Assembly (NCBI GenBank): GCA_001800355.1 | Contig: MGVF01000088.1 | Span: forward strand, 1-34,998 | DNA from: Elusimicrobia bacterium RIFOXYA2_FULL_50_26 | GTDB lineage: Bacteria; Elusimicrobiota; Endomicrobiia; Endomicrobiales; XYA2-FULL-47-53 | Length of the DNA: 34,998 bases | Direction of reading: 5' to 3' | Shown here: positions 1-7,666 of the stretch, piece after piece | Position numbering within the stretch: position 1 is the stretch's first letter | Layout: each line of letters starts with the position of its first letter | Program-made: the position numbers and the translations under genes | Notes under the pieces: model-generated | What the model was told of the DNA's origin: nothing | The model's database searches: none | What the model saw: the letters and a program-made list of their open reading frames with translations, nothing else

Positions 1-63
1 GACGGCCACTGCGTAACATTTGAATTAAGTGTAGTAGAAATGTGGAAGGAAAACAAGCGGTTT

Positions 64-714
64 TTATTTTTTGTTTATCGGCGGTGGGAACAGTTTTTGA
101 AAGCGGTTGATCGCTTTTTCGACGTCGTCGCTGCATACGACGGCCGAGATGGCGCACAAACCGTCGGCGCCGGCATCAATTACTTCGCGCGCGTTGGCGT
201 GCGTGATTCCCCCTATGGCTATGACGGGCAGCGTAACATTTGTTTTAATGCTTCGTATAAGCTCAGGCCCCGAAGCAAGCCCAGCGTCAATTTTGGTGGA
301 TGTTAAATAAATGGGAGAGACACCGATATAATCGGCTTTATGTTTTTGCGCTTGCAAAGCTTCTTCGACGGTGTGAACTGTAACGCCGATAACAGCGCCG
401 TCGCCCAGAAGTTTGCGCGCCATTGCATAGGGCATATCGTCCTGGCCAAGGTGAACGCCGTCCGCGCCGGAGGCAAGCGCTATGTCGACACGGTCATTAA
501 CCAGGAAAAGAACATTCTGGCACAACGCTCTTAAAACGCGCGCTTCGTCTATCATCTGGCGCGTTGTTGCCTGCTTGTTGCGATATTGCACAACCCCGAC
601 GCCGCAGGAAACAGCCTTTTCAACGTCGCTTGCGTTGCCGGTTATGCTAAGCCCGGAATCGGTAATAAAATAATACCCGTTGATTTTCTGTTTATGAGAG
701 GACGGTATCGGCAT
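64..714 (-). CDS. thiE: Thiamine-phosphate synthase ThiE
   Basis: 216 aa, the usual length for ThiE, a cytoplasmic TIM-barrel enzyme that joins HMP-pyrophosphate to thiazole phosphate to give thiamine phosphate. Family landmarks in order are a YRNK stretch near residue 45 (usually a QxRxK-type motif), the diphosphate/metal region NDRVDIALASGADGVHLGQ, the DYIGVSPIY...T.TK segment that binds the thiazole phosphate, and the AIGGI phosphate loop near residue 165. The ATG at 714 has an AAGG about 6 nt upstream. It overlaps the end of thiM by 23 nt, so the two are translationally close and make one salvage unit. No TPP riboswitch is visible ahead of the pair. The stop is 63 nt from the window edge. 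Confidence 0.96.
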   Translation of the reverse strand: MPIPSSHKQKINGYYFITDSGLSITGNASDVEKAVSCGVGVVQYRNKQATTRQMIDEARVLRALCQNVLFLVNDRVDIALASGADGVHLGQDDMPYAMARKLLGDGAVIGVTVHTVEEALQAQKHKADYIGVSPIYLTSTKIDAGLASGPELIRSIKTNVTLPVIAIGGITHANAREVIDAGADGLCAISAVVCSDDVEKAINRFQKLFPPPINKK

Positions 715-1507
715 TGTATACCTTGCGCCTGGATTCTATGGCTTTGCGGTCCAATGAAAAAACGGCATCGTAAAGCTTTTCTTTGAACGTCCCCGGCCCT
801 GCGGCTGTTTCCACAGCCAGTTCCGCAGCTATCTCGTAGCAGCACAACCCCGCTGCGGCGGCGACGACATAATCAGCTTCCACTGCCGCAAACGTACCGA
901 TTACGGACGCCGCCATGCAACCCGTTCCGACTATGTTAGCCATCATTTCATGGCCGTTCCCGACCAGCAGCGCACGATCTTTGTCAGCGACTACATCTTC
1001 CTTGCCAGTAATTACCACCACGCAATTTCTTTTAGAGGCAAGCCTGCGCGCGATTTCCACAGGATCTTTATCTATGTCGGTTGCGTCAACACCCTTTGTG
1101 AAAACGTCTTCACCGGCAATGCGGGCGATCTCGGAGACGTTGCCTTTGATAATGTCTATGCGGGTTTCGTTTAGCAACTCGAAGCACTTATCATCGCGCA
1201 ACTGTGTCGCACCGGCTCCGCAAACGTCGAGAACAACGGGAATGCCTTTTTCGTTCGCGCTTTTGGCCGCAAGCTTCATGGCATCCACAAAGTCAACGGT
1301 AAGCGTGCCGATGTTTAAAACCAGCGCCGACGCTATCTTTGCCATCGCGGCAACCTCTTCCCTGGCATGTGCCATCACGGGCGAGGCGCCGAACACTTTT
1401 ACAATATTGGCACAGTCGTAAATAGTAACCCAGTTGGTAAGATGATGAACAACCGGCTTCCTGGAGCGCACTTTTTCAAGCAATTCAAAAACAGGAACAT
1501 TATTCAT
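692..1507 (-). CDS. thiM: Hydroxyethylthiazole kinase ThiM
   Basis: About 271 aa, typical for ThiM, a ribokinase-fold enzyme that phosphorylates hydroxyethylthiazole to feed ThiE. Diagnostic segments are HHLTNWVTIYDCAN and GASPVMAHAREE near the N-terminus, LVLNIGTL, the DVCGAGAT stretch, and the anion hole with the family cysteine, VGTGCMAAS. A longer start (GTG at 1513) exists, but AAGGA lies only 2 nt before it and 8 nt before the ATG at 1507, so 1507 is preferred. Together with thiE this indicates thiazole salvage; genes for de novo thiazole or pyrimidine synthesis are not in the window. A copy of the palindromic repeat fills the gap to metW. Confidence 0.96.
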   Translation of the reverse strand: MNNVPVFELLEKVRSRKPVVHHLTNWVTIYDCANIVKVFGASPVMAHAREEVAAMAKIASALVLNIGTLTVDFVDAMKLAAKSANEKGIPVVLDVCGAGATQLRDDKCFELLNETRIDIIKGNVSEIARIAGEDVFTKGVDATDIDKDPVEIARRLASKRNCVVVITGKEDVVADKDRALLVGNGHEMMANIVGTGCMAASVIGTFAAVEADYVVAAAAGLCCYEIAAELAVETAAGPGTFKEKLYDAVFSLDRKAIESRRKVYNADTVLS

Positions 1508-1552
1508 TTTCACAATCCTTTAGTATCTCTTTAGTGTTAAGAGGTTGTCGTG

Positions 1553-1635
1553 GTCATTGCGAGCGAAAGCGAAGCAATCTCGACGTTGCTTCTGATAAAA
1601 AGCGAGATTGCCGCGCCCTTTGGGCTCGCAATGAC
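1553..1635 (+). repeat. Palindromic intergenic repeat, copy 1 (subfamily A)
   Basis: 83-bp core starting GTCATTGCGAGC and ending GCTCGCAATGAC (12-bp perfect outer stem), with an inner pair GCAATCTCG/CGAGATTGC (9 bp). Outside the core, degenerate arms GTATCTCTTTAG (left) and GCTAAAGATAC (right) are partly complementary. It lies in the 159-nt metW-thiM gap and would be transcribed as a hairpin. The right arm is identical to that of the copy at 8137. Confidence 0.93.
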
Positions 1636-1666
1636 AACATTTTACTTCTGAACGCTAAAGATACAC

Positions 1667-2260
1667 CTATTTTGTTACTACAAAAATTACGTTGCGGGCG
1701 AAAATGTTCGGGAAAAGATGAATAATCCCGGTATCGGAAAGGTAATGCGAATCAAGTATTTTCAGATTGCTTTGTTTGCAATAGTCGCGGAAATCCTTGA
1801 TGCTCAGGAAACGCAGGTTGGGCGTATCATGCCAATGATAAGGCAGGGATGTCGTAACCGGAGCCTGCCCGCGGAAAAAAAGCATGAATCGCGCGCGGTA
1901 ATGCGCAAAGTTAGGGAAACCTATTATAGCTTTTTTTCCCACGCGCAGCGCCTCCTTTATAACGTAATCAACCTTCTTTGTTTCCTGCAGGCTCTGATTG
2001 AGGATAACATAGTCGAAATTATCGTCGGGGTAGCCGGCAAGCCCGCTGTCTATGTCGCTGTGAAAAACGCTTAACCCTTTTTCAACGCATTTATAGATGG
2101 CATCCTCATTTAGCTCTATACCCTGAACCTTTGCATTGCGCACGCTGGAAAGGTAAGCTATAAGCTCACCGTTGCCGCAACCAAGATCCAGAACACGCGA
2201 ACCCTGTTCTATAATACCTGCAATAATTTTGTAATCAAGCTGAACGTTATCTTTTATCAT
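1667..2260 (-). CDS. metW: Methionine biosynthesis protein MetW
   Basis: 197 aa, the usual length for MetW, a SAM-methyltransferase-fold protein that works with MetX in acylation of homoserine. It starts with the family pattern IIAGIIEQGSRVLDLGCGNG (motif I, residues about 13-32), followed by VQGIELNEDAI, the GLAGYPDDNFDYVILNQSLQ stretch and the MetW-typical IGFPNFAHYRAR and LPYHWHDTPN segments. The ATG at 2260 overlaps the metX TGA (ATGA), a standard metX-metW arrangement and evidence of translational coupling. It appears intact although its partner metX is frameshifted. Confidence 0.95.
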   Translation of the reverse strand: MIKDNVQLDYKIIAGIIEQGSRVLDLGCGNGELIAYLSSVRNAKVQGIELNEDAIYKCVEKGLSVFHSDIDSGLAGYPDDNFDYVILNQSLQETKKVDYVIKEALRVGKKAIIGFPNFAHYRARFMLFFRGQAPVTTSLPYHWHDTPNLRFLSIKDFRDYCKQSNLKILDSHYLSDTGIIHLFPNIFARNVIFVVTK

Positions 2261-3437
2261 GATCCGCTTTCTTCATTTTCGCGGAATACGCGCTCCATGA
2301 AATGCTTTATCAGGGCGTACTCTGCGTCAACCTCCAGCAGGAAGGCGTCGTGGCCGTAGGTCGAGGTTATCTCGCAGTAGGTAACGTCGGCGTGGCGCAT
2401 TCTCATCTGCTGGACCATCTCCTTGGACTGGTAGGAAGGGTACAGCCAGTCCGACTGGAACGAAATAACGAGTATCCTCGTATCAATTTCCCGGCCATCC
2501 GGTATTAATTTACCGTCCGATACATCAAAATAATCCATGGCCTTGGTAATGTAAAGATACGAATTGGCATCGAATCGTTTAACAAAACTGTCGCCGCGTA
2601 ACGCAGGTACCCTTCAACCTCGAAATCCGTGCGGAAACTGAAGCTGTAACTTTTATCTTTAAGCCGGCGCGAAAATTTATCCTCCATGGATTGGTCGCTC
2701 ATGTAGGTTATGTGGCCGATCATGCGGGCGACCGAAAGGCCGCGCTCCGGCACGCTTTTTCCGTAATAATCGCCTTCCTGCCAGGCGGGGTCTGCCATAA
2801 TGGCCTGCCTGCCGACTTCGTCGAAGGCTATCTGCTGGGGCGAATGTTTCATGCTTGTGGCTATGGGTATGGCGCAGCGCACCCTGTCCGGGTAGGATGC
2901 AACCCACTGCAAAGCCTGCATACCGCCCATGGAACCGCCGGCGACACAAAGCAGCTCCTTTATCCCCAGGTAATCCACCAACCGCGCCTGGGCGTTAACC
3001 ATATCCGCAATTGTTATCATCGGGAAATCAAGGCCGTATGGTTTGCCTGTTTTCGGGTTTACGGATGAGGGGCCGGTGCTTCCCTTGCAGCCGCCGATGA
3101 CATTTGAACAGATAACGAAATACTTGTTTGTATCGAATGCCTTGCCCGGGCCTATCATGTCGTCCCACCAGCCTGGCTTGTCATCACCCGCGTGGTAACC
3201 GGCGGCATGCGCATCGCCTGAAAAGGCATGTTCTATCAGCACGGCGTTACTTTTTTCAGCGTTAAGCTCGCCGTATGTTTCATAAGCTATGGTTATCGGC
3301 CCCAGCGTTTGGCCGGATTCAAGCGGTATTTCGTCCGGCGGCTCGGCAAAAGTGAAGTACCTGGTTTCGACAATACCAATGCCTTTATTGTCAGACTGAT
3401 TATCGTTGTTCATTATTTTTGTTTCCATAAGAGCCAC
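2257..3437 (-). pseudogene. metX: Homoserine O-acetyltransferase MetX, broken by a 1-base frameshift
   Basis: An alpha/beta-hydrolase enzyme that transfers an acyl group from acyl-CoA to homoserine at the start of the methionine pathway. The 5' frame (3437-2505) carries the fold and the nucleophile elbow AGGSMGG (Ser about 169). The 3' frame (to 2257) carries the catalytic Asp (SFQSDWLYP) and His (YGHDAFLLE). Restoring one C at about 2597-2598 turns [10 protein letters not shown] into [20 protein letters not shown], the expected MetX sequence, so this is a single-base deletion or a sequencing error. The likely start is GTG 3437, with AGAAGG 6 nt upstream; the in-frame ATG at 3428 has no ribosome-binding site. 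The stop overlaps the metW start. Without the second part, the protein would lack two catalytic triad residues. Confidence 0.92.
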
Positions 3438-3443
3438 ATTTTT

Positions 3444-3543
3444 CCTTCTCCCCTGCGGGGAGAAGGGCAGGATGAGGGGTAAGCCGTCGGGAACAGAACC
3501 TTTAGTTCCCCCTCACCTTAATCCTCTCCCCGATGGGGAGAGG
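3444..3543. repeat. Double-hairpin palindromic repeat upstream of metX
   Basis: Two perfect hairpins: a 10-bp stem at 3444-3453/3457-3466 with a 3-nt loop, and a 9-bp stem at 3523-3531/3535-3543 with a 3-nt loop. The two halves are also inverted copies of each other (GGATGAGGGG on the left, CCCCCTCACC on the right). It fills the sigma factor-metX gap. Read on the minus strand, the first stem ends in AGAAGG, the likely ribosome-binding site of metX, so it could hide that site in RNA. It is unrelated in sequence to the GTCATTGCGAG family. Confidence 0.85.
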
Positions 3544-3546
3544 AAA

Positions 3547-4362
3547 CTAACTGGCGGCGATCAGGCGTTTTAGCTTTATAATTGCCACGATTTCCAGGTC
3601 GCGCACTTTTTGGGGCGATATTTTCAGTTTTTTTGCGATTTCCTTTAATGAATGATATTTCGCATCTATGAAACCGAAGCGCCATTCAATCACCCTGGCC
3701 TCGTTTTCGTTCAACTGGCCGAGCAGTTTTGCAACATTGCCCTTGCCTTCCAACTCCTCGAGAAATGCCTCTCCGGATTTTTCTCCGTCGGGCAGTATAT
3801 CTTTCAACGTTTGAACATTCTCGTCTTCATCAAGGGACTGGTCAAGCGAAACGGGCGTAGCGGTGCGGCAGTGCTCGCTTAGAAGTTCGCGGATTTTCTC
3901 CATTTTCATCTCAAGACGGACGCTTATGTCCTCGATGGATACTTCCTTGTTTTCCTTAGCAGCTTCCTGGATAAACCGTGTTATTTTGCGGAGATCACAC
4001 ACCACGCGCTCAGGCACCTTGAGAAATGCCACCATCCTGGTAACGTAATCCTGAATTGAATGCACTACCCAAAACCATGCATAGCTTGAGAACCTCGTGT
4101 GCCGGCACGGATCAAAATGCCCTATTGCCTGGAACAGCCCGAAGTTACCCTCTTCCATAAGCTCCTCAAACTGCGCCTGCGGGAAAAAATTGCGATACTT
4201 GCGGGCAATGCTTGCAACCAGTGGAAAATATACTTTAAACAGCTCATCCTGCGCCGCCTCTTCACTTGCGCGGCAACGCTTGATTAAAGCCTGTTCTTCT
4301 TCTACCGAAAGAATAATCTTTGACAACGGCTGGATAGCAACTTTCATTTTTTGTATTGGCAT
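3547..4362 (-). CDS. Sigma-70 family RNA polymerase sigma factor
   Basis: 271 aa with no region 1.1, so an alternative (group 2/3, RpoH/RpoS-like) rather than the housekeeping factor. Region 2 spans about residues 40-115: LMEEGNFGLFQAIGHFDP followed by TRFSSYAWFWVVHSIQDYV, which includes the core-binding and -10 recognition helices. Region 3 follows at about 120-170 (VRLEMKMEKIRELL), and region 4 with its helix-turn-helix (HSLKEIAKKLKISPQKVRDLE) is at the C-terminus. A hydrophobic MVAFLKVPERV stretch links regions 2 and 3. It lies 40 nt downstream of the response regulator in the same direction, so it may be the output end of that signalling cluster. No good ribosome-binding site precedes the ATG. 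Which stress or regulon it serves cannot be told from sequence. Confidence 0.92.
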   Translation of the reverse strand: MPIQKMKVAIQPLSKIILSVEEEQALIKRCRASEEAAQDELFKVYFPLVASIARKYRNFFPQAQFEELMEEGNFGLFQAIGHFDPCRHTRFSSYAWFWVVHSIQDYVTRMVAFLKVPERVVCDLRKITRFIQEAAKENKEVSIEDISVRLEMKMEKIRELLSEHCRTATPVSLDQSLDEDENVQTLKDILPDGEKSGEAFLEELEGKGNVAKLLGQLNENEARVIEWRFGFIDAKYHSLKEIAKKLKISPQKVRDLEIVAIIKLKRLIAAS

Positions 4363-4402
4363 AAAGAAGTTTCAGGAGGGCTAGTGTTACAGGTACTCGA
4401 GA

Positions 4403-5086
4403 TTACGGCACGAATTTAAAACCGCGGCCGAAAACAGTTACTATCTTATCGCCATACCCTCCCAGGCTGTGGCGAAGGTTTTTGATGTGCGTATCAACCG
4501 TTCTAGTGCTTACCGGTATTTTATAGCCGAAAACGTTTTCAAGAATATATGTCCTGTCAAAAACGATGTTCTGGTTCTTTACGAAAAGCACCAGTATATC
4601 GAATTCCTTCGGGCGCAGCTTTATGGGCTTCCTGTTTATAGTAACACTCTGGGCCTTCATGTCAATTTCCATGCTGCCGGTTTTTATGGTTTCATCATTA
4701 TCATCATGACGACTTGCGCGCCTTAGCAGTGAATTCACGCGGGCAAGCAGTTCCTTTGAACTGAAAGGCTTTGTAACATAATCATCCGCTCCGACCTCGA
4801 AACCGATTACCTTGTCGGTTTCAGTTGACTCTACTGTGAGCATCATTATAGGGATCTGTGCTGTTTCGGGATTATTGCGTAAAATCCGGCACAGCTCAAT
4901 ACCACCTATGCGCGGCACCTTTACGTCAAGGATTATAAGGTCCGGCTTTGATTTGAGTATGCGCGCATAGCCCTCGTCGGTATCAGGGCATGAGATCGCC
5001 AAGAAATTATTCTGTTCAAGCACATCCGTCAAAAGCGAACGTATAGAATCTTCATCATCAATTATAAGTATCTTTTTCTTTATCAT
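4403..5086 (-). CDS. OmpR/PhoB-family response regulator
   Basis: 227 aa. The receiver (residues 1-120) has the acidic pair in LIIDDEDS, phosphoacceptor Asp54 in LIILDVKVPRIGG, Thr in MMLTVEST and Lys in YVTKPFSSKE. The C-terminal winged helix (about 130-227) has the family features KPIKLRPKEFDILVLF and VSTRTVDTHIKNLRHSL. It should bind DNA as a dimer when phosphorylated. The ATG overlaps the TGA of the upstream GGDEF gene by 4 nt, with AAAGG 8 nt before it. It is the third gene of the kinase, receiver-GGDEF, OmpR regulator operon, so one kinase could feed two receivers. Confidence 0.95.
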   Translation of the reverse strand: MIKKKILIIDDEDSIRSLLTDVLEQNNFLAISCPDTDEGYARILKSKPDLIILDVKVPRIGGIELCRILRNNPETAQIPIMMLTVESTETDKVIGFEVGADDYVTKPFSSKELLARVNSLLRRASRHDDNDETIKTGSMEIDMKAQSVTINRKPIKLRPKEFDILVLFVKNQNIVFDRTYILENVFGYKIPVSTRTVDTHIKNLRHSLGGYGDKIVTVFGRGFKFVP

Positions 5087-6033
5087 TCTTTACGCCTTTC
5101 CACTACATAAGCGCTGTGATTATATTTTTTTGCAACTTTTTTCAGTGTGGCCGCTATCTCGCTTATCTGGGCATAATGAGTTATCCTGGTGTGAGCCGTG
5201 GAAACTACGGCTATCGAAACTGAAATGTACGGGAACTGTTGCGCGTTACGCTGCCTGTCTTCGGTTATTATGTAACCTTTCTTCCTGTCATCAGGATCAT
5301 AAAACCCGGGTATTGACTCATCGAACAACTGAATTACTCTTTCACATATTTTACCATATTTGCCCGCAGCGCAAAGTACCACAAAATCATCGCCCCCGAT
5401 GTGTCCCACGAAATCATCAGTAGAACCGGTTTCGCGCATTACACGGGTAAGAATAGTGGCAACGTGTTTAATTACCTTATCCCCCCTCTCAAAACCGTAA
5501 CGGTCGTTAAAACTCTTGAAATTAGAAAGATCTATGTACAACATGGCAAAGGATGCGTTGGATGATATTCTGCGCTCTACCTCGGAATTTATTGCAATAT
5601 TACCTGACAGCAAAGTTAGAGGATTGGCGCCGAGGCTTAGCGCTTTTCGTTCAAGAACGGTCTTTACCCTGGCCAAAAGCAGCGTAGCCTTAAACGGTTT
5701 TGTTATATAATCGTCAATACCGAGTTTAAGGCCGCGAATCTCGTCATTTTCCGTATTACGCACCGTAAGCATTATAACCGGTTTGTTTACAAGCATTGGG
5801 TCAGCGCGTACTTTTTCAAGGAACTCGTAACCATCCATGTTGGGCATCTCACAATCAAGTAAAACAAGGTCGGGCGATTCGGAATACATCTTGTTTAATC
5901 CGGCCAAACCGTCTTCCGCCGTAACAACATCAAATTTCGCCACTGAAAGAATGTCCCCAACCATCTCACGGAGAGCTTTTTCATCATCAATAATAAGAAT
6001 TTTCTTACCTTCGAGCAGCCGTTCCGTATTCAT
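5083..6033 (-). CDS. Response regulator with GGDEF domain (putative diguanylate cyclase)
   Basis: 316 aa. The receiver (about 8-130) has ILIIDDEKA, phosphoacceptor Asp60 in LVLLDCEMPNMDG, LTVRN and YITKPFKA. The GGDEF domain (about 160-310) has MLYIDLSNFKSFNDRYGFERG and the active-site loop GGDDF at 213-217. The loop is a tolerated GG[DE]EF variant, but the upstream RxxD inhibitory site is absent (S at the Arg position), so feedback control by c-di-GMP looks lost, and activity cannot be assured. A longer frame exists upstream (to 6120), but ATG 6033 lies 1 nt after the kinase stop, gives a normal receiver N-terminus and avoids an 86-nt overlap. It overlaps the next regulator gene by ATGA. Confidence 0.93.
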   Translation of the reverse strand: MNTERLLEGKKILIIDDEKALREMVGDILSVAKFDVVTAEDGLAGLNKMYSESPDLVLLDCEMPNMDGYEFLEKVRADPMLVNKPVIMLTVRNTENDEIRGLKLGIDDYITKPFKATLLLARVKTVLERKALSLGANPLTLLSGNIAINSEVERRISSNASFAMLYIDLSNFKSFNDRYGFERGDKVIKHVATILTRVMRETGSTDDFVGHIGGDDFVVLCAAGKYGKICERVIQLFDESIPGFYDPDDRKKGYIITEDRQRNAQQFPYISVSIAVVSTAHTRITHYAQISEIAATLKKVAKKYNHSAYVVERRKE

Positions 6034-6034
6034 G

Positions 6035-7456
6035 TTACTCCGTCGTTTTCCAGAGAGGAACCGTAAACCTGAACGTTGTGCCTTTACCGAAGACGCTTTC
6101 AACTGTGATATTGCCGCCATGCAGGCGTACGATCTCGGCTACAATGGTAAGCCCCAGGCCGGTGCCACGTGGTTTCTTGTTAGGGCCATCTGTTACCTGG
6201 TAAAACTTTTCAAATACTTTTCCCAGTTCATCTTTCGGTATGCCGACGCCGGTATCGGCAATACTGATTTCAATGAAATGGCTGCTGACTTTTTGCGCAC
6301 TTATGGTAATACTTGCGCCTGAAGGAGTAAACTTAAGGGCATTGCCTATAAGGTTGGTTATCACCTGCTTTATACGCTCAGGGTCGGCATCCATGCGCGG
6401 TAATTCAGGCTCGACAGCCACGCTTAACTTCTTGCCGTCCTTTTCCGATAACGGGCCGAATAACTGGACTATTTCCTCGGATATATCTTTTATATCCACC
6501 GGCATTTTCTTTACTTCCAGCCGGCCGGCTTTTATCTTTGCAAGGTCAAGTATATTATTGATGAAATTTGTCAGCCTCAAAGCGGACTCGCTGACGATTT
6601 CCAGCGCTTTCTTCTGCTTCTCAAGCGGCATGTTCTGTTGCATACCCTCGATAAGATAATCGCAGTAGCCGTCAATCGCGGCAAGCGGGGAACGAAGCTC
6701 ATGCGAAACACTGGACACAAAACTGTCCTTTAATTCATCAAGTTCCTTTATCCGTTGCGCCATCTCGTTAAACGAAAGCGCCAGTTTACCCAACTCGTCC
6801 TTACGGTCAACTTCGACCCGCACGTTTAAGTCACCACCGCCAAGCTTTACGGCCGCCTGGCTTAATTCCTTAATCGGTTTATTCAGGTGAGCTGAAAGTA
6901 TAAGGGCGAACAATATGCCAATTACGATGGCCATAATGGATATTACAATAATTTTTCTTCCAATCAGGATAACACCTTCGCGTATCTGGCGTTCAAGGTA
7001 ATCCTGCGAGAAACCCACTTTTATGGTTCCGGCATACTCGTCCTTGACTGTGAGAGGAATGCCCATTTCATATACGGCTTCATTGCGGTCGGAGACGAAT
7101 GTTTCGGTTATTGGCCGTGTTATTTTATGGATCCTGTAATCGAAAGAATCGTTACGGATATTATCGCGCAATGCGGACAGCGAAATATCGGCAGGCGAGA
7201 GATAGCCGGCATACACTATGGCGGGACGGTGGGTTTCTATAAGCGAACGGATGGTATTGATTACCAGTATCTCGTCGCGCACCGCAACAGCCTCCGAACA
7301 CGTGTACTGGAAATCCCTGAAAATTTTCTGCCTGTTTTGCTCCAGTTGCGCGCGGAAAAGCGTTTTCAGAGTAAAAAACAGGCTGACGGAAATACCAATA
7401 ATGATAATAGTCAGGAGGAAGGAAATGAGAAGAGAAAATTTAGTTCGCAGTGACAT
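6035..7456 (-). CDS. Membrane sensor histidine kinase
   Basis: 473 aa. Transmembrane helix 1 (about 8-30), an extracytoplasmic sensor domain (about 31-170) of no recognised family, transmembrane helix 2 (about 170-192), a HAMP domain (about 193-245), a HisKA domain with phospho-His252 in SSVSHELRSPLA, and a C-terminal ATPase with N box NLIGNALKFTP, G1 box DTGVGIP and G2 box GTGLGLTI. It is the first gene of a kinase/GGDEF-receiver/OmpR-regulator operon; its stop and the next ATG are 1 nt apart. The ATG has CAGGTGA about 5 nt upstream. Its sensor ligand is unknown. A palindromic repeat copy lies immediately upstream, with no convincing promoter of its own seen. Confidence 0.95.
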   Translation of the reverse strand: MSLRTKFSLLISFLLTIIIIGISVSLFFTLKTLFRAQLEQNRQKIFRDFQYTCSEAVAVRDEILVINTIRSLIETHRPAIVYAGYLSPADISLSALRDNIRNDSFDYRIHKITRPITETFVSDRNEAVYEMGIPLTVKDEYAGTIKVGFSQDYLERQIREGVILIGRKIIVISIMAIVIGILFALILSAHLNKPIKELSQAAVKLGGGDLNVRVEVDRKDELGKLALSFNEMAQRIKELDELKDSFVSSVSHELRSPLAAIDGYCDYLIEGMQQNMPLEKQKKALEIVSESALRLTNFINNILDLAKIKAGRLEVKKMPVDIKDISEEIVQLFGPLSEKDGKKLSVAVEPELPRMDADPERIKQVITNLIGNALKFTPSGASITISAQKVSSHFIEISIADTGVGIPKDELGKVFEKFYQVTDGPNKKPRGTGLGLTIVAEIVRLHGGNITVESVFGKGTTFRFTVPLWKTTE

Positions 7457-7481
7457 TTATCACCTGGATAATTTTGTCGTT

Positions 7482-7564
7482 GTCATTGCGAGCCCAAAGG
7501 GCGCGGCAATCTCGCTTTTCAACATAAGCAACGTCGAGATTGCTTCGCTCTCGCTCGCAATGAC
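7482..7564 (-). repeat. Palindromic intergenic repeat, copy 2 (subfamily A, inverted)
   Basis: 83-bp core bounded by GTCATTGCGAGC and GCTCGCAATGAC, in the opposite orientation to copies 1 and 3. Only the right outer arm is preserved (GCTAAAGAGACA at 7573-7584); the left arm is degenerate. It sits between the small membrane protein and the histidine kinase, where it would be read as a hairpin at the 5' side of the kinase gene. Confidence 0.92.
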
Positions 7565-7603
7565 CTCAAACTGCTAAAGAGACAGGATAATTTTAATCAG
7601 CAA

Positions 7604-7644
7604 ATAAGCGAGTAAGCAGGTGAATTACCCGCTTACCCGCTTAT
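7604..7644 (-). terminator. Hairpin downstream of the small membrane protein gene
   Basis: An 18-bp stem (7604-7621 with 7627-7644) around a 5-nt loop, in which both non-Watson-Crick positions become G-U pairs in the minus-strand RNA. It begins 22 nt after the stop of the 95-aa gene. The downstream side has only a weak A/T-rich tract instead of a clean U run, so it may act as a 3' stabilising stem or as a partial terminator separating this gene from the kinase operon. Confidence 0.6.
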
Positions 7645-7666
7645 AACTTTACATCTACCACTAAAA

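Noticed and set aside
11-30. TGCGTAACAT near the window start, resembling the right arm of repeat subfamily B
   Set aside because: Only 10 bases match and the core would lie outside the window; too short to claim another copy.
915-1421. Plus-strand frame of 168 codons opposite thiM
   Set aside because: It mirrors thiM codon structure and gives a Ser/Ala/Thr-rich sequence with no domain.
2677-2949. Minus-strand 90-codon frame inside metX
   Set aside because: It is an alternative frame of the intact N-terminal metX segment, with low-complexity Arg/Gly composition. The real metX frame change is at about 2597.
3444-3543. Double hairpin as a CRISPR or riboswitch
   Set aside because: There are only two inverted GC-rich hairpins, with no regularly spaced direct repeats and no aptamer motif; it is better explained as an intergenic palindromic repeat.
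6034-6120. Longer N-terminus for the receiver-GGDEF protein
   Set aside because: The 29 extra residues overlap the end of the kinase and do not fit a receiver domain; ATG 6033 directly follows the kinase stop.
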